The notes below the pieces were generated by a model. It worked only from the letters and a program-made list of their open reading frames with translations, ran no database searches and was not told where the DNA came from. Shown piece after piece: positions 51,709 through 61,280 of a stretch of DNA of 64,000 nt. Source of the stretch: Arthrobacter sp. efr-133-TYG-118 (lineage in GTDB: Bacteria; Actinomycetota; Actinomycetes; Actinomycetales; Micrococcaceae); the NCBI RefSeq assembly GCF_030209755.1, contig NZ_JARVRH010000002.1, forward strand, positions 124,001 to 188,000, read 5' to 3'. Every line of letters begins with the position of its first letter. The stretch's first letter is position 1. Both the position numbers and the translations under genes were made by a program.

Positions 51709-52122
51709 ATGCACTCCGAAAAGAAATCAGGATCCGAGGCTGGAGCCGTCGCAGTCGAATTTGCCTTGATACTTCCAATTTTCCTAGTGCTCGTGCTTGG
51801 CATCTGCGAATTTGGGCGGGGCTTCAACATCCAGGTCTCCTTGACCGAAGCCGCCCGGGAAGCGGCCCGCTATGCATCCATCCACCAAACGGATCCCGGC
51901 TATAGCGTGACTGCCGCCCAAGACGCAGGAGTTGCCGCCGCTCCATCGGTCCCGTTATCTGAGTCGAATATCAGCGTCCAGTCTGTGGGCTCAAGCCCCT
52001 GCAATGTCGTCGTCACAGTGGCCTACAGCACAGCCTGGATGACGGGGTTTCCCGGTCTGGTTCCCGGGATGCCTTCGCAACTCAACCTGCAAGGCAAAGG
52101 GGTAATGCGATGTGGCGGCTAA
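51709..52122 (+). CDS. tadE: TadE-like pseudopilin
   Basis: A 137-residue protein with the TadE motif GAVAVEFALILPIFLVLVLG after a short leader, and an extracytoplasmic domain. Its end overlaps tadG by 13 bases. Minor component of the Flp fibre or its assembly base. Confidence 0.88.
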   Translation: MHSEKKSGSEAGAVAVEFALILPIFLVLVLGICEFGRGFNIQVSLTEAAREAARYASIHQTDPGYSVTAAQDAGVAAAPSVPLSESNISVQSVGSSPCNVVVTVAYSTAWMTGFPGLVPGMPSQLNLQGKGVMRCGG

Positions 52123-53132
52123 GGCGAGACGACCCTGAGCGTGGCGTGGTGGCCCCACTCACCGCTCTCCTCATGGTTGTGCTACTTGGCATGGCAGCCT
52201 TCGCCATCGACGTCGGATCCATGTATTCGGAACATGCCCAACTTCAAAACGGCGCGGACGCCGCCGCACTTGCCATCGCGCAAGCCTGCGCCAAAGATCC
52301 GAATTCCTCAGACTGCGCTGGACCGGTGGCCGCTGCCACCACGATTGCCGGGAACAACGCTTTGGACGGCGTCACCAATGTGCCTAACGCAACCGTCAAT
52401 CTGGGAGCTTCAACGGTGGACATCACCACCCAGTCGCGCGATACCTCCGGAAACAATCATTTCTCCCTTGTATTCGCACGGGTGCTCGGCATTCAAACTA
52501 CCGACATCGAAGCTTCGGCCCAGGCCACGTGGGGTCCACCGGGCAGCGGAGGCGCTTTCCCGCTTGCATTCTCCGACCAGTGCTGGGATTTGAGCGGATC
52601 CACCCCGACAGGCGATCTTCAGAAGATTTCCTGGAAACCGGGAATCACCTGCACCAACGCCTCGGGCCACACCATTCCTGGAGGTTGGGGATGGTTGACC
52701 CAAAGCTCGCCATGCTACTCCACCACACAGGCCGGAAGCACCAGCATCGGGTCGGACCCAGGCAACAATTACCCAGCCGCTTGCCAGACGCTACTTCAGG
52801 GCTGGGTCGACACCCTCGACGGCGGCGGCACGGTGAAAGTGCTATTTCCGGTCTTCGACACAGCAACCGGGAGTGGCAATACGGGGTCGTTCCACATTAT
52901 TGGCTACGCCACGTTCAACATTGTGGGCTGGAAATTTGGTAGTAATGGCAGCCCCTATTCCTATCACAACACAAGCGCCGCGCTCGGTAACTCCAATTTG
53001 GCCTGCGCCGGCGGAAACGATCGCTGCATCATCGGACAGTTCATCAAATACCAATCAATTGGCACCGCTGGTGGCGGGGGCGGAGGAACCGGGGAAGACC
53101 TCGGGACCCTCAATATCCACCTCACCAAATAG
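52110..53132 (+). CDS. tadG: TadG-like pilus assembly protein
   Basis: A 340-residue protein with a short positively charged N-terminus, one membrane helix (PLTALLMVVLLGMAAFAIDVG) and the TadG signature MYSEHAQLQNGADAAALA. The large C-terminal part is outside the cell, with several cysteines and Gly/Ser-rich stretches. No von Willebrand A motif is evident. Probably anchors or tips the fibre at the cell wall. Confidence 0.85.
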   Translation: MWRLRRDDPERGVVAPLTALLMVVLLGMAAFAIDVGSMYSEHAQLQNGADAAALAIAQACAKDPNSSDCAGPVAAATTIAGNNALDGVTNVPNATVNLGASTVDITTQSRDTSGNNHFSLVFARVLGIQTTDIEASAQATWGPPGSGGAFPLAFSDQCWDLSGSTPTGDLQKISWKPGITCTNASGHTIPGGWGWLTQSSPCYSTTQAGSTSIGSDPGNNYPAACQTLLQGWVDTLDGGGTVKVLFPVFDTATGSGNTGSFHIIGYATFNIVGWKFGSNGSPYSYHNTSAALGNSNLACAGGNDRCIIGQFIKYQSIGTAGGGGGGTGEDLGTLNIHLTK

Positions 53133-53182
53133 AAACCCAAACTGGGAGCACAACTCCATAGTCAAACTAAGGGGAAAACAAA

Positions 53183-53941
53183 TTGAAAACTCGCCTACTG
53201 GGAGGCATAGTCGCAATCGTCCTGGCAATCGCCGGCACGTTGCTGCTGGTTACGTATGTACAAGGATCGGAAGCACGGGCCCAAAAAGACCTCCAGCCCG
53301 TGGACGTTCTAGTAGTTCAAAGCAAAATTCCCGCAGGCTCCGACCTCCAGACGGTCAAGTCGGCAGTCAAGCTCGCGTCACTACCTGCGGCCTCGGTACC
53401 CAACGGAGCCCTCAAGAGCCTCGATGGGCTTGACGGAAAAGTCTCCGGCGTCGACTTGCTTCCAGGAGAGGCCCTTCTTGGGGCCCGGCTCGTCGATCCA
53501 GAGAGCCTGGCGGCCCCAGGCTCCGTGCCAGTCCCGGCAGGTCTCCAGGAGATTTCAGTCCATCTCGATGCCCAACGGGTAGTCGGCGGGCGAATCGCGG
53601 CCGGCGACACCGTTGGTGTCGTGGTGCTGCTCGACGATTCCGCAGCACAGGGCAGCGCTGGCGGCAGTGCGCAGATGGTCTTCCACAAGGTACTTGTCAC
53701 CAGCGTTCAGCGGGCGGCATCGCAGTCGAAGTCCACCAGCAGCCAGACTCAGTCCGGCCAAGAACAAGCCAATACCCAACTGCCGGACGGTGCCTTCATT
53801 GTGACCCTCGCCCGAAATGACGTTGACGCCACGAAGATCGCTTTCGGGGCCAAGTATGGCGACATCTGGTTGACCAAGGAACCGTCTACGGCGAGCGTGA
53901 GTCCCAATGTCACAATCAAGCGGGCAGAGGTCCTCCAATGA
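53183..53941 (+). CDS. cpaB: CpaB/RcpC-like Flp pilus assembly protein
   Basis: A 252-residue protein with an N-terminal membrane helix (LLGGIVAIVLAIAGTLLLVTYV) and an extracytoplasmic SAF-like domain (VLVVQSKIPAGSDLQ, LPGEALLGARLV). The start is TTG with AAGGGG upstream. In Gram-negatives it helps the secretin; here, with no secretin gene, it may guide the fibre through the wall. Confidence 0.87.
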   Translation: MKTRLLGGIVAIVLAIAGTLLLVTYVQGSEARAQKDLQPVDVLVVQSKIPAGSDLQTVKSAVKLASLPAASVPNGALKSLDGLDGKVSGVDLLPGEALLGARLVDPESLAAPGSVPVPAGLQEISVHLDAQRVVGGRIAAGDTVGVVVLLDDSAAQGSAGGSAQMVFHKVLVTSVQRAASQSKSTSSQTQSGQEQANTQLPDGAFIVTLARNDVDATKIAFGAKYGDIWLTKEPSTASVSPNVTIKRAEVLQ

Positions 53942-55134
53942 GCCGCTTCCTAGTTATCACTCCGAACGCGGACTTTGAACGCCGGGTCCGGCAAGCCACC
54001 GACGGAATGCATGGTGAAGTTCAGTCCATCCCGGCCGACTTTCTACCGCCAAGCCCCGACGACGTGTTGCGTGTCCTGTCCGGCGAGTTGTTGGAAGTGT
54101 TGATCCTCGGTCCCGGCCTAGCTCTTGACGACGCTTTCAGATTGGCGAGCCTCTTTGATCTGCAGTATCCGGAGATCAGTGTTGTCCTGGCCGCCGACGA
54201 CCAGGCGCAAGCGGCGTTGCCGGCCATGCGGGCGGGAATCAGGGACTTGCTTCCCCCGGACTCGGGAGTGGATACGATCCGTATTCTGCTTGAGCGTGCG
54301 AGCCTGGCGGCTGCTGGCCGCCGACGTGGATTGGGCGCGACAGTCGAAGGAGAACGGCCTGGCGGACGGATTATCGCTGTGATGTCGCCCAAGGGTGGAG
54401 TCGGGAAAACGACGATTTCCACCAACCTTGCCGTGGGTCTTGGCAAGCTCGCCGGAATGGGTGTGGTGGTGGCCGACCTTGATCTACAATTCGGCGACGT
54501 CGCGTCCGGCCTTCTCCTCGAACCGCAAAAGACGATCGCTGACGCCGTGACCGGAGCCGCCGTTCAGGACAGCATGGTCTTGAAGTCATACCTCTCCGTC
54601 CACCCGGCAGGCATTTACGCACTCTGCGCCCCTCACAATCCGACCCAGATTGAACACATCTCGGCCGACCAAGTTGGACATCTCCTGGAGCAGCTTGCGA
54701 ACGAATTCCAATACGTCGTGGTGGACACCGCCCCCGGACTTGGCGAGCATGTGCTGGCAACTCTCGAGCGTGCTACCGACGTTGTCTGGGTATGCGGAAT
54801 GGACATCCCCAGCATCAAGGGTTTGCGGACAGGGTTGGACATCCTCGACGAGATTGGGTTGCTACCACGGCATCGCCATGTGGTGTTGAACTTCGCTGAC
54901 AGGCGGAGCGGGCTCTCGTTGGCTGATGTTGAAGCGACAATCGGCTGTCCGGTCGACGTCACCCTACCTCGCTCCAGGGCACTCCCGTTTTCGACCAACA
55001 AGGGTATTCCGCTGCTGCAAGACGGTTCCAAGGATGCCGCGGCGAAAGGCCTCCGAAAGTTGGTCGACCGGTTCAAACCGGACTGGGAAGTCCGACCTCA
55101 CAAACAATTGCACCGAAGGGCGGTAGTCCAATGA
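53938..55134 (+). CDS. cpaE: CpaE/TadZ-like ATPase
   Basis: A 398-residue protein: N-terminal receiver-like domain (1-125) without a clear phospho-acceptor set, then a MinD-type ATPase with the deviant Walker A motif SPKGGVGKTT (150-159) and VVVADLDLQFGDVASGL. It places the Tad machine in the cell. Overlaps cpaB and cpaF by four bases each. Confidence 0.92.
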   Translation: MSRFLVITPNADFERRVRQATDGMHGEVQSIPADFLPPSPDDVLRVLSGELLEVLILGPGLALDDAFRLASLFDLQYPEISVVLAADDQAQAALPAMRAGIRDLLPPDSGVDTIRILLERASLAAAGRRRGLGATVEGERPGGRIIAVMSPKGGVGKTTISTNLAVGLGKLAGMGVVVADLDLQFGDVASGLLLEPQKTIADAVTGAAVQDSMVLKSYLSVHPAGIYALCAPHNPTQIEHISADQVGHLLEQLANEFQYVVVDTAPGLGEHVLATLERATDVVWVCGMDIPSIKGLRTGLDILDEIGLLPRHRHVVLNFADRRSGLSLADVEATIGCPVDVTLPRSRALPFSTNKGIPLLQDGSKDAAAKGLRKLVDRFKPDWEVRPHKQLHRRAVVQ

Positions 55135-56573
55135 ACCTCTCCAAGCGCCTCGACTCAGCACGGGGAATCGAACCAGTCGCCACTGCGGCAAATCCTCCGG
55201 ACGATCCTTGGTCCGCTTCGAGAAACACCGGCCCGGACCAAGTTCCCTTCCTGACTGATTCCCTACCCGGTTCCGCGGAGACCAGCCAAGCACTCGCGGC
55301 AATCAAGGAACGCACCAGCGAAGCGCTCTACGAGCGCATGGGAGCACGGATCTCGGACACGAACATGGACGAAGCCGAACTTCATCAGTTCGTCAAGGAC
55401 GAACTCCGCGCGGTCATCGACGAGGACGAAATTCCCCTGAGTTCGGCGGAGCGTCAAAGGCTTGTCCAGGAGATCGCCGACGACGTTCTAGGACTGGGAC
55501 CGCTTCAGCGCTTCCTTGATGATCAGGACATCACTGAGATCATGGTCAACAGTGCCGAGCGTATCTACGTGGAGAGTGCTGGAAAGCTCTACTTGACGAG
55601 TGCCCGTTTCACGTCCGAAGAGCATCTTCGCAAGATCATCGAACGGATCGTGTCAAAGGTGGGTCGTCGAATCGACGAATCTTCGCCGTTGGTCGACGCA
55701 CGCCTTGCCGACGGCTCACGCGTGAATGCCATCATCCCGCCCCTAGCGGTGAATGGGTCGTCGCTAACCATTCGTAAATTTGCTCGGGTGCCTCTTACTG
55801 TCCAAAATCTCATTGGGCTGGGCACCCTGAACCCTGAGATGGCGGAATTATTGCATGCCTGTGTCCAAGCCCGTCTGAACATCATCGTCTCGGGCGGTAC
55901 CGGTACGGGCAAGACGACACTGCTCAATGTTCTCTCGTCATTCCTCCCCGCCGACGAACGCATCGTCACTATTGAGGATGCTGTGGAGCTCCAACTACAG
56001 CAAGAGCATGTTGTCCGTTTGGAGAGCCGGCCACGCAACATCGAAGGCAAAGGTGAAATCTCCATTCGTGACCTCGTGCGGAACTCTCTGCGAATGAGGC
56101 CCGACAGGATTGTTGTCGGGGAGGTGCGCGGTGGCGAATCCTTGGACATGCTCCAGGCAATGAACACGGGCCACGACGGTTCAATATCCACTGTGCACGC
56201 AAACTCTCCGCGGGACGCCGTAGCACGCTTGGAAACACTCGTACTGATGGCCGGCATGGATCTGCCCCTAAGGGCCATCCGGGAACAAATCGCGTCTGCC
56301 GTCAACCTGATCGTGCACATCTCCCGCCTTCGCGACGGAACACGGCGCGTCACCCACGTCACCGAGGTCCAAGGCATGGAAGGCGACATTGTGACTCTGC
56401 AGGACGCTTTCACTTTCGACTACTCAGCGGGAGTCGACGCGAATGGCCGCTTCCTCGGACGGCCAGTACCCACCGGGGTACGGCCACGTTTCGTTGACCA
56501 TTTCGCCGATCTGGGAATACAGATTTCGCCCGCCGTTTTTGGCTCCTTGCCTATGGGGGGTGGACTAAGGTGA
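55131..56573 (+). CDS. cpaF: CpaF/TadA secretion ATPase
   Basis: A 480-residue GspE-family motor for Flp assembly. Walker A SGGTGTGKTT (254-263), Asp box IEDAVELQ, Walker B RPDRIVVGEVRGGE and His box HDGSISTVHANSP are intact. The first 90 residues are variable. Overlaps tadB by four bases. Confidence 0.96.
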   Translation: MNLSKRLDSARGIEPVATAANPPDDPWSASRNTGPDQVPFLTDSLPGSAETSQALAAIKERTSEALYERMGARISDTNMDEAELHQFVKDELRAVIDEDEIPLSSAERQRLVQEIADDVLGLGPLQRFLDDQDITEIMVNSAERIYVESAGKLYLTSARFTSEEHLRKIIERIVSKVGRRIDESSPLVDARLADGSRVNAIIPPLAVNGSSLTIRKFARVPLTVQNLIGLGTLNPEMAELLHACVQARLNIIVSGGTGTGKTTLLNVLSSFLPADERIVTIEDAVELQLQQEHVVRLESRPRNIEGKGEISIRDLVRNSLRMRPDRIVVGEVRGGESLDMLQAMNTGHDGSISTVHANSPRDAVARLETLVLMAGMDLPLRAIREQIASAVNLIVHISRLRDGTRRVTHVTEVQGMEGDIVTLQDAFTFDYSAGVDANGRFLGRPVPTGVRPRFVDHFADLGIQISPAVFGSLPMGGGLR

Positions 56574-57517
56574 ATCCCACGAATCCCGTATTTCTCGCGC
56601 TCGGAGTTCTCTTCGCGTTCTTGGCGTTGTGCGTCGTGGTGTTCGTGTTCCTTGGTTCACGGAATTCGGACATAGCCCTGTCCAGGCGTCGTCCCGGCGG
56701 GGCAGTCCAAACTTCTGCGCTTACCAAGGTGACGACATCTGCAGTCGCCTTCGTTGACAACGCCGTCGGGAAAACCCGCTCATCAGGAACCCGAGCGACG
56801 TTGGAAAAGGCGGGCATCAAAATGAAGCCCGCAGACTATATTTTGCTGATTACTTGCTCGGCCTTCGTTGCCGGAATAGTCGGTTTCATCATCAGCGGCT
56901 TCGTTTTCGGCTTGCTTTTGCTGATCACAGCACCTTTCGTTGCAAAGCTCATCGTGAGTGTGCGGACGGCCCGTCGCAGGGCGAAATTTGAGCTCCAACT
57001 CGGTGACACCATTCAGATGCTCTCGGGCGGCATGCGGGCGGGGCATAGCCTGCTCCGCTCAATAGATGCCGTGGCCCAAGAGGCCGAATCTCCTACCCGC
57101 GACGAGTTTGCTCGCATAGTCGCGGAAACACGGCTCGGCCGCGATTTGAAAGATTCGATGAGCGATGCTGCTGATCGCCTCGACAGCGAAGACTTCGTCT
57201 GGACGGCCCAGGCCATCGAGATCCACCGGGAGGTAGGTGGCGACTTGGCAGACGTTCTGGACCACGTCGGTGAAACCATTCGTGAGCGGGCACAGGTCAA
57301 AGGCCAGGTTCGCGCCCTGAGCGCCGAAGGACGCCTCTCCGCCTATATCCTCATTGCTTTACCCGTCGGAATGTTTTTATACCTCAGCCTGACAAATCCT
57401 CAGTACATCGGGCTGCTGTACTCCAATCTTCTCGGTTGGATCATGGTCGTCACTGCCGTCATCTTGCTGGGGCTTGGGGCCTTCTGGCTCAGCCGCGTCG
57501 TCAAGATCAAGTTCTAA
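56570..57517 (+). CDS. tadB: TadB inner-membrane platform protein
   Basis: A 315-residue T2SF-domain protein: N-terminal helix, two helices near 95-125, the cytoplasmic GDTIQMLSGGMRAGHSL and REVGGDLADVLDHVGETIRE segments, and two C-terminal helices. The GTG start overlaps the cpaF stop. Confidence 0.92.
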   Translation: MNPTNPVFLALGVLFAFLALCVVVFVFLGSRNSDIALSRRRPGGAVQTSALTKVTTSAVAFVDNAVGKTRSSGTRATLEKAGIKMKPADYILLITCSAFVAGIVGFIISGFVFGLLLLITAPFVAKLIVSVRTARRRAKFELQLGDTIQMLSGGMRAGHSLLRSIDAVAQEAESPTRDEFARIVAETRLGRDLKDSMSDAADRLDSEDFVWTAQAIEIHREVGGDLADVLDHVGETIRERAQVKGQVRALSAEGRLSAYILIALPVGMFLYLSLTNPQYIGLLYSNLLGWIMVVTAVILLGLGAFWLSRVVKIKF

Positions 57518-57526
57518 GGGGTCGCT

Positions 57527-58417
57527 ATGAGTCCTATTGCATGGCTTTTCGTAGCACTGATTGTCGTTCCCATCGCAGGAATGGCCTGGTCCTTCATTTC
57601 TGTCGACCGCGCCGGGCTGGCCACCGTCCGAGCGAATTTGAGACGAAGTTCAGGACGGCTTCAACAAGCGGGGCCTGAGGCCCAGCGGATCCCTTTCAAG
57701 GAACTTGGCGTTCGTTTCACGCCCAAGGGATACGTCGGTTGGCTGGACAAGCTCCTCGCCCGGGCCGGTCGTCCCGCGGGAATGCCGTTGGAGCGGCTCC
57801 TCATTGCCAAACCGGCACTTGCGCTCGTTGCCGGGCTTCTGGGCCTCTACTTCTTCCTCCGCGCACCGAGCGGACCGGGCCTCCTGCTGTACCTATTCGT
57901 CGTTGCGCTGTGCTACCTGGTGCCGGATGTCATGATCCACAGCCGTGGAGCGAAGCGCCAGGAAGCCATTCAATTGGAACTTCCGAACACCCTCGACCAG
58001 ATGCTGATTTCGGTGGAGGCCGGCCTGGGATTCGAGGCAGCGATGTCAAGGGCCGGTCAGAATGGTTCCGGCCCCCTTGCCTCAGAAATCCTGCGTACAT
58101 TGCAGGACATGCAGGCTGGGCGCAGCCGCAAAGAAGCATACCTGGCTCTCGCCAACCGTGCGGACGTTCCAGAACTACGAAGCTTTGTGCGGGCAGTCGT
58201 TCAGGCTGACACCTACGGAATCGCCATAGCCAAGGTCCTTCGGACACAGGCCTCGCAGATGCGCGTCAAGCGTCGTCAGCGGGCCGAAGAGAAGGCAATG
58301 AAGCTTCCGATCAAGGTTTTGTTCCCCCTCATGTTGTGCATACTCCCCGTGCTCTTCATTGTCATCATGGGGCCAGCAGTCATCAACGTCATGAACAACT
58401 TCATCGGTGCGTTCTGA
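57527..58417 (+). CDS. tadC: TadC inner-membrane platform protein
   Basis: A 296-residue T2SF-domain partner of TadB, with LPNTLDQMLISVEAGLGFEAAM, DVPELRSFVRAVVQAD and RRQRAEEKAMKLPIKVLFPL before the terminal helix. Last gene of the Tad operon; two hairpins follow. Confidence 0.92.
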   Translation: MSPIAWLFVALIVVPIAGMAWSFISVDRAGLATVRANLRRSSGRLQQAGPEAQRIPFKELGVRFTPKGYVGWLDKLLARAGRPAGMPLERLLIAKPALALVAGLLGLYFFLRAPSGPGLLLYLFVVALCYLVPDVMIHSRGAKRQEAIQLELPNTLDQMLISVEAGLGFEAAMSRAGQNGSGPLASEILRTLQDMQAGRSRKEAYLALANRADVPELRSFVRAVVQADTYGIAIAKVLRTQASQMRVKRRQRAEEKAMKLPIKVLFPLMLCILPVLFIVIMGPAVINVMNNFIGAF

Positions 58418-58456
58418 CCACCTAGGACCAAGCGCATCTGGGGCGCTACCGACCGG

Positions 58457-58528
58457 CCACCCGCGAACCCAGAACCGCGGGTGGTCTTCGCAGGCCCCCT
58501 CCACGGTACCCAGAGCCGGGAGGGGGCC
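58457..58528. terminator. Double hairpin terminator between tadC and truA
   Basis: Stem 1 pairs 58457-58465 with 58476-58484 (9 bp). Stem 2 pairs 58493-58502 with 58519-58528 (10 bp, plus inner pairs). It sits in a 160-base convergent gap with no T-tract in either direction. Confidence 0.7.
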
Positions 58529-58577
58529 GTCCAACGCCGGGCCCAATCTGGAACGGATCGTCTGGACGGCCCCAAAC

Positions 58578-59468
58578 CTACTCCCGCCGGGCCCGCGTCA
58601 GCTCAGCCCGGGCAAACAGTTCATCGTCAGAGGGATAGGCCACTTCCTCCAGCACCAAGGGGTGAGGCGCGGCAAGCACCGACTTGGCGTCCCTGACCCC
58701 CGCAAGCAGGCGCTCATACAGCCACTCCGGACTTTCCAGGCCCTCCCCCACGCGCAATGCGGATCCCACAAGGGCACGCACCATGTTGTGGCAGAATGCA
58801 TCGGCCTGGACGTTGGCGAGCAGTACGCCGTCGCTGCCGCGGACGAACTCAAGCCGCTGCAGTTCTCGAATGGTGGTGGCCCCCTCACGGGGCTTGCAGT
58901 ACGCGCGGAAATCCTGGAGCCCCAGCAGTGCCACGGCTCCCTTGTTCATCGCGCCCTCGTCCAAGGAAGCCTTGTGCCAAAGGGTCAGCCGGCGCAGGAC
59001 GGGGTCCCAGCGTTCCGGGCCGTCGGCGATCCGGTAACTGTAGCGGCGCCACAACGCTGAGAAGCGAGCGTCAAAACCGTCAGGCGCCAGTCCGACGTCG
59101 TGCACCTCAATGGCGCCGGTTTCGTCCTGCAGGACCCGGCTCAAGGCTCCGCGAAGCCTCCGCAGCAGCGCGGCCGCGGGGTCGATCTCGTGGCCCCTCG
59201 GCAGTCCGCCCCACTCGGCCTCGGACAGGTCAATGTGCGCCACTTGTCCTCGGGCATGGACACCGGCGTCGGTACGTCCCGCCACGGTGACCCGTACGGG
59301 GCGCCGCACGATCAGCGCCAACCCCTCTTCCAACGATCCCTGCACGGTCCGGAGACCAGGTTGAAGCGCCCACCCATTGAAAGGGCCGCCGTCGTACGAA
59401 AGATCCATCCGGACACGCAAAAACCCGCCGCCCCCCAAAACGGGGGCAGCGGGTTTTCGTTCGTTCAT
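58578..59468 (-). CDS. truA: tRNA pseudouridine synthase A
   Basis: Forms pseudouridine 38-40 in tRNA anticodon arms. 296 residues with the catalytic Asp67 in AGRTDAGVHA, and the KAEL-type region near residue 160 recognisable as WRRYSYRI. The first 16 codons from the ATG at 59468 are encoded by a terminator hairpin of the upstream operon, so the real start may be a later codon: TTG at 59420, GTG at 59414 or ATG at 59408 (numbers of the first base). Homology begins at RMDLSYDGG, so any of these would keep the enzyme intact. Confidence 0.9.
   Translation of the reverse strand: MNERKPAAPVLGGGGFLRVRMDLSYDGGPFNGWALQPGLRTVQGSLEEGLALIVRRPVRVTVAGRTDAGVHARGQVAHIDLSEAEWGGLPRGHEIDPAAALLRRLRGALSRVLQDETGAIEVHDVGLAPDGFDARFSALWRRYSYRIADGPERWDPVLRRLTLWHKASLDEGAMNKGAVALLGLQDFRAYCKPREGATTIRELQRLEFVRGSDGVLLANVQADAFCHNMVRALVGSALRVGEGLESPEWLYERLLAGVRDAKSVLAAPHPLVLEEVAYPSDDELFARAELTRARRE
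59420..59457 (-). terminator. Intrinsic terminator after rplQ, inside the truA 5' coding region
   Basis: A 9-bp outer stem (59420-59428 with 59449-59457) with inner C/G pairs and an AAAA loop, followed on the minus strand by TTTTT. It lies 44 bases after the rplQ stop and overlaps the first codons of truA if ATG 59468 is used. Confidence 0.8.
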
Positions 59469-59500
59469 AGACTTAAGTCTACTGTGAAGAATTCAGTGAA

Positions 59501-60061
59501 TTACTTCTTTTCCTCAGCGGCCGGAGCCTCTTCGGTTTCAGCAGCTTCAGCTTCAGGCGCCTCGGCTTCGGTCTCCGGGGCTTCAGCCGCAGCTTCAGCC
59601 TCAACGACCTCTTCCTCGACAACCGGAGCGGCTTCTTCGGCAACCGGAGCAGCCTTCTCAGCAGCCTTAGTTGCCTCGGCAACTACAGCCTGCTTCGGGG
59701 AAACCGGTTCAAGAACCAGCTCGATGACAGCCATGGGAGCGTTGTCGCCCTTGCGGTTGCCGATCTTGGTGATGCGGGTGTAGCCACCATCGCGGTTGGC
59801 AACGGCGCCGGCGATGTCGGTGAACAGCTCGTGGACGATGCCCTTGTCGCTGATCAGGCCGAGCACGCGACGGCGGGAGGACAGGTCGCCGCGCTTGGCG
59901 AAGGTCACGAGGCGCTCTGCGTACGGCTTAAGGCGCTTGGCCTTGGTGACCGTAGTGGTGATGCGCTTGTGCTCGAACAAGGCTGCTGCCAGGTTCGCGA
60001 GCATCAGGCGCTCGTGAGCCGGACCGCCTCCGAGGCGCGGACCCTTAGTGGGGGTAGGCAT
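59501..60061 (-). CDS. rplQ: 50S ribosomal protein L17 with acidic tail
   Basis: A 186-residue bL17; the core ([22 protein letters not shown] to VIELV, about 1-118) is normal. A tail of about 65 residues rich in Glu, Ala and Pro follows, which is a trait I associate with Arthrobacter relatives. Follows rpoA by 66 bases. Confidence 0.96.
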   Translation of the reverse strand: MPTPTKGPRLGGGPAHERLMLANLAAALFEHKRITTTVTKAKRLKPYAERLVTFAKRGDLSSRRRVLGLISDKGIVHELFTDIAGAVANRDGGYTRITKIGNRKGDNAPMAVIELVLEPVSPKQAVVAEATKAAEKAAPVAEEAAPVVEEEVVEAEAAAEAPETEAEAPEAEAAETEEAPAAEEKK

Positions 60062-60127
60062 AGTAATTTCTCCTGTAATGAAGGCCGGCCGGGTCCGAAC
60101 GTGGACTCGGTGGCCAAGATCTGCTTG

Positions 60128-61138
60128 TTAGAGCTCGTCGTCGCTGAACGCGGCGTCGTCCTCTTCGATGGCTGCGGCGCGGGCTGCAAGATCGAAACCG
60201 GGAGGCGAGTCCTTGAGGGACAGGCCCAGTTCAACCAGCTTTGCCTTGACCTCATCGATGGACTTCGCACCGAAGTTACGGATGTCCATCAGGTCAGCCT
60301 CGGAGCGGGCAACGAGTTCACCCACGGTGTGGATGCCCTCACGCTTGAGGCAGTTGTAGGAACGGACGGTAAGGTCCAGATCCTCGATCGGCAGTGCCAT
60401 GTCAGCTGCCAGGGCAGCATCCGTCGGCGACGGGCCGATCTCGATACCTTCAGCTGCGGTGTTCAGCTCACGTGCAAGACCGAACAGCTCCACCAGGGTG
60501 GTGCCTGCCGAGGCAACGGCGTCGCGCGGGGCGATAGCTTGCTTGGTCTCGACGTCGACAATCAGCTTGTCGAAGTCAGTGCGCTGCTCAACACGGGTAG
60601 CTTCCACGCGGAAGGTAACCTTCAAGACCGGCGAGTAGATCGAGTCGACCGGAATACGGCCGATCTCGGAGTCGCCGGACTTGTTCTGAGCTGCCGAAAC
60701 GTAGCCGCGGCCGCGTTCGATGGTCAGTTCGAGTTCGAACTTGCCCTTCGAGTTCAGCGTGGCAATGTGCAGATCCGGGTTGTGGAATTCGACGCCGGCC
60801 GGCGGAGCGATGTCCGCGGCGGTGACGACTCCGGGGCCCTGCTTGCGCAGGTATGCAACAACCGGCTCATCGTGCTCGGAGGACACGGACAGGCTCTTGA
60901 TGTTCAGGATGATCTCAGTGACATCTTCCTTGACACCCGGAACCGTGGTGAACTCGTGCAGCACGCCATCGATCCGGATGCTGGTTACAGCAGCACCGGG
61001 GATGGAGGAGAGCAGGGTACGGCGGAGGGAGTTTCCGAGGGTGTAACCGAAGCCCGGTTCCAGCGGTTCAATGATGAAACGCGAGCGGTTCTCGGAGACT
61101 ACTTCTTCAGACAGAGTGGGGCGCTGTGCAATAAGCAC
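60128..61138 (-). CDS. rpoA: RNA polymerase alpha subunit
   Basis: A 336-residue alpha subunit: N-terminal dimerisation domain ([18 protein letters not shown]), linker, and C-terminal DNA-binding domain ([20 protein letters not shown]), then an acidic end. The start is GTG with AAAGGA upstream. It follows rpsK directly, without rpsD, as usual in actinobacteria. Confidence 0.97.
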   Translation of the reverse strand: MLIAQRPTLSEEVVSENRSRFIIEPLEPGFGYTLGNSLRRTLLSSIPGAAVTSIRIDGVLHEFTTVPGVKEDVTEIILNIKSLSVSSEHDEPVVAYLRKQGPGVVTAADIAPPAGVEFHNPDLHIATLNSKGKFELELTIERGRGYVSAAQNKSGDSEIGRIPVDSIYSPVLKVTFRVEATRVEQRTDFDKLIVDVETKQAIAPRDAVASAGTTLVELFGLARELNTAAEGIEIGPSPTDAALAADMALPIEDLDLTVRSYNCLKREGIHTVGELVARSEADLMDIRNFGAKSIDEVKAKLVELGLSLKDSPPGFDLAARAAAIEEDDAAFSDDEL

Positions 61139-61205
61139 TTAGGTTTCCTTTCGGCGAGCATCCGCTATATGACGCAACACAGGTGGTGGAAATCGGCTTG
61201 GTTCC

Positions 61206-61270
61206 GGCTTTGCCGGCCGGGCGCCACGGAGCAGTCAGGCTGTTCCGTGGCGGACCCGGCCGGCAAGGCC
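61206..61270. other. Long imperfect hairpin between rpsK and rpoA
   Basis: Arms 61206-61221 with 61255-61270 (16 bp, one G-U pair) and 61223-61230 with 61244-61251 (8 bp), separated by a one-by-three internal loop, terminal loop 13 bases. There is no T-tract, so it is not an obvious terminator. It fills half of the 142-base gap. Confidence 0.8.
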
Positions 61271-61280
61271 AAGAATCCAA

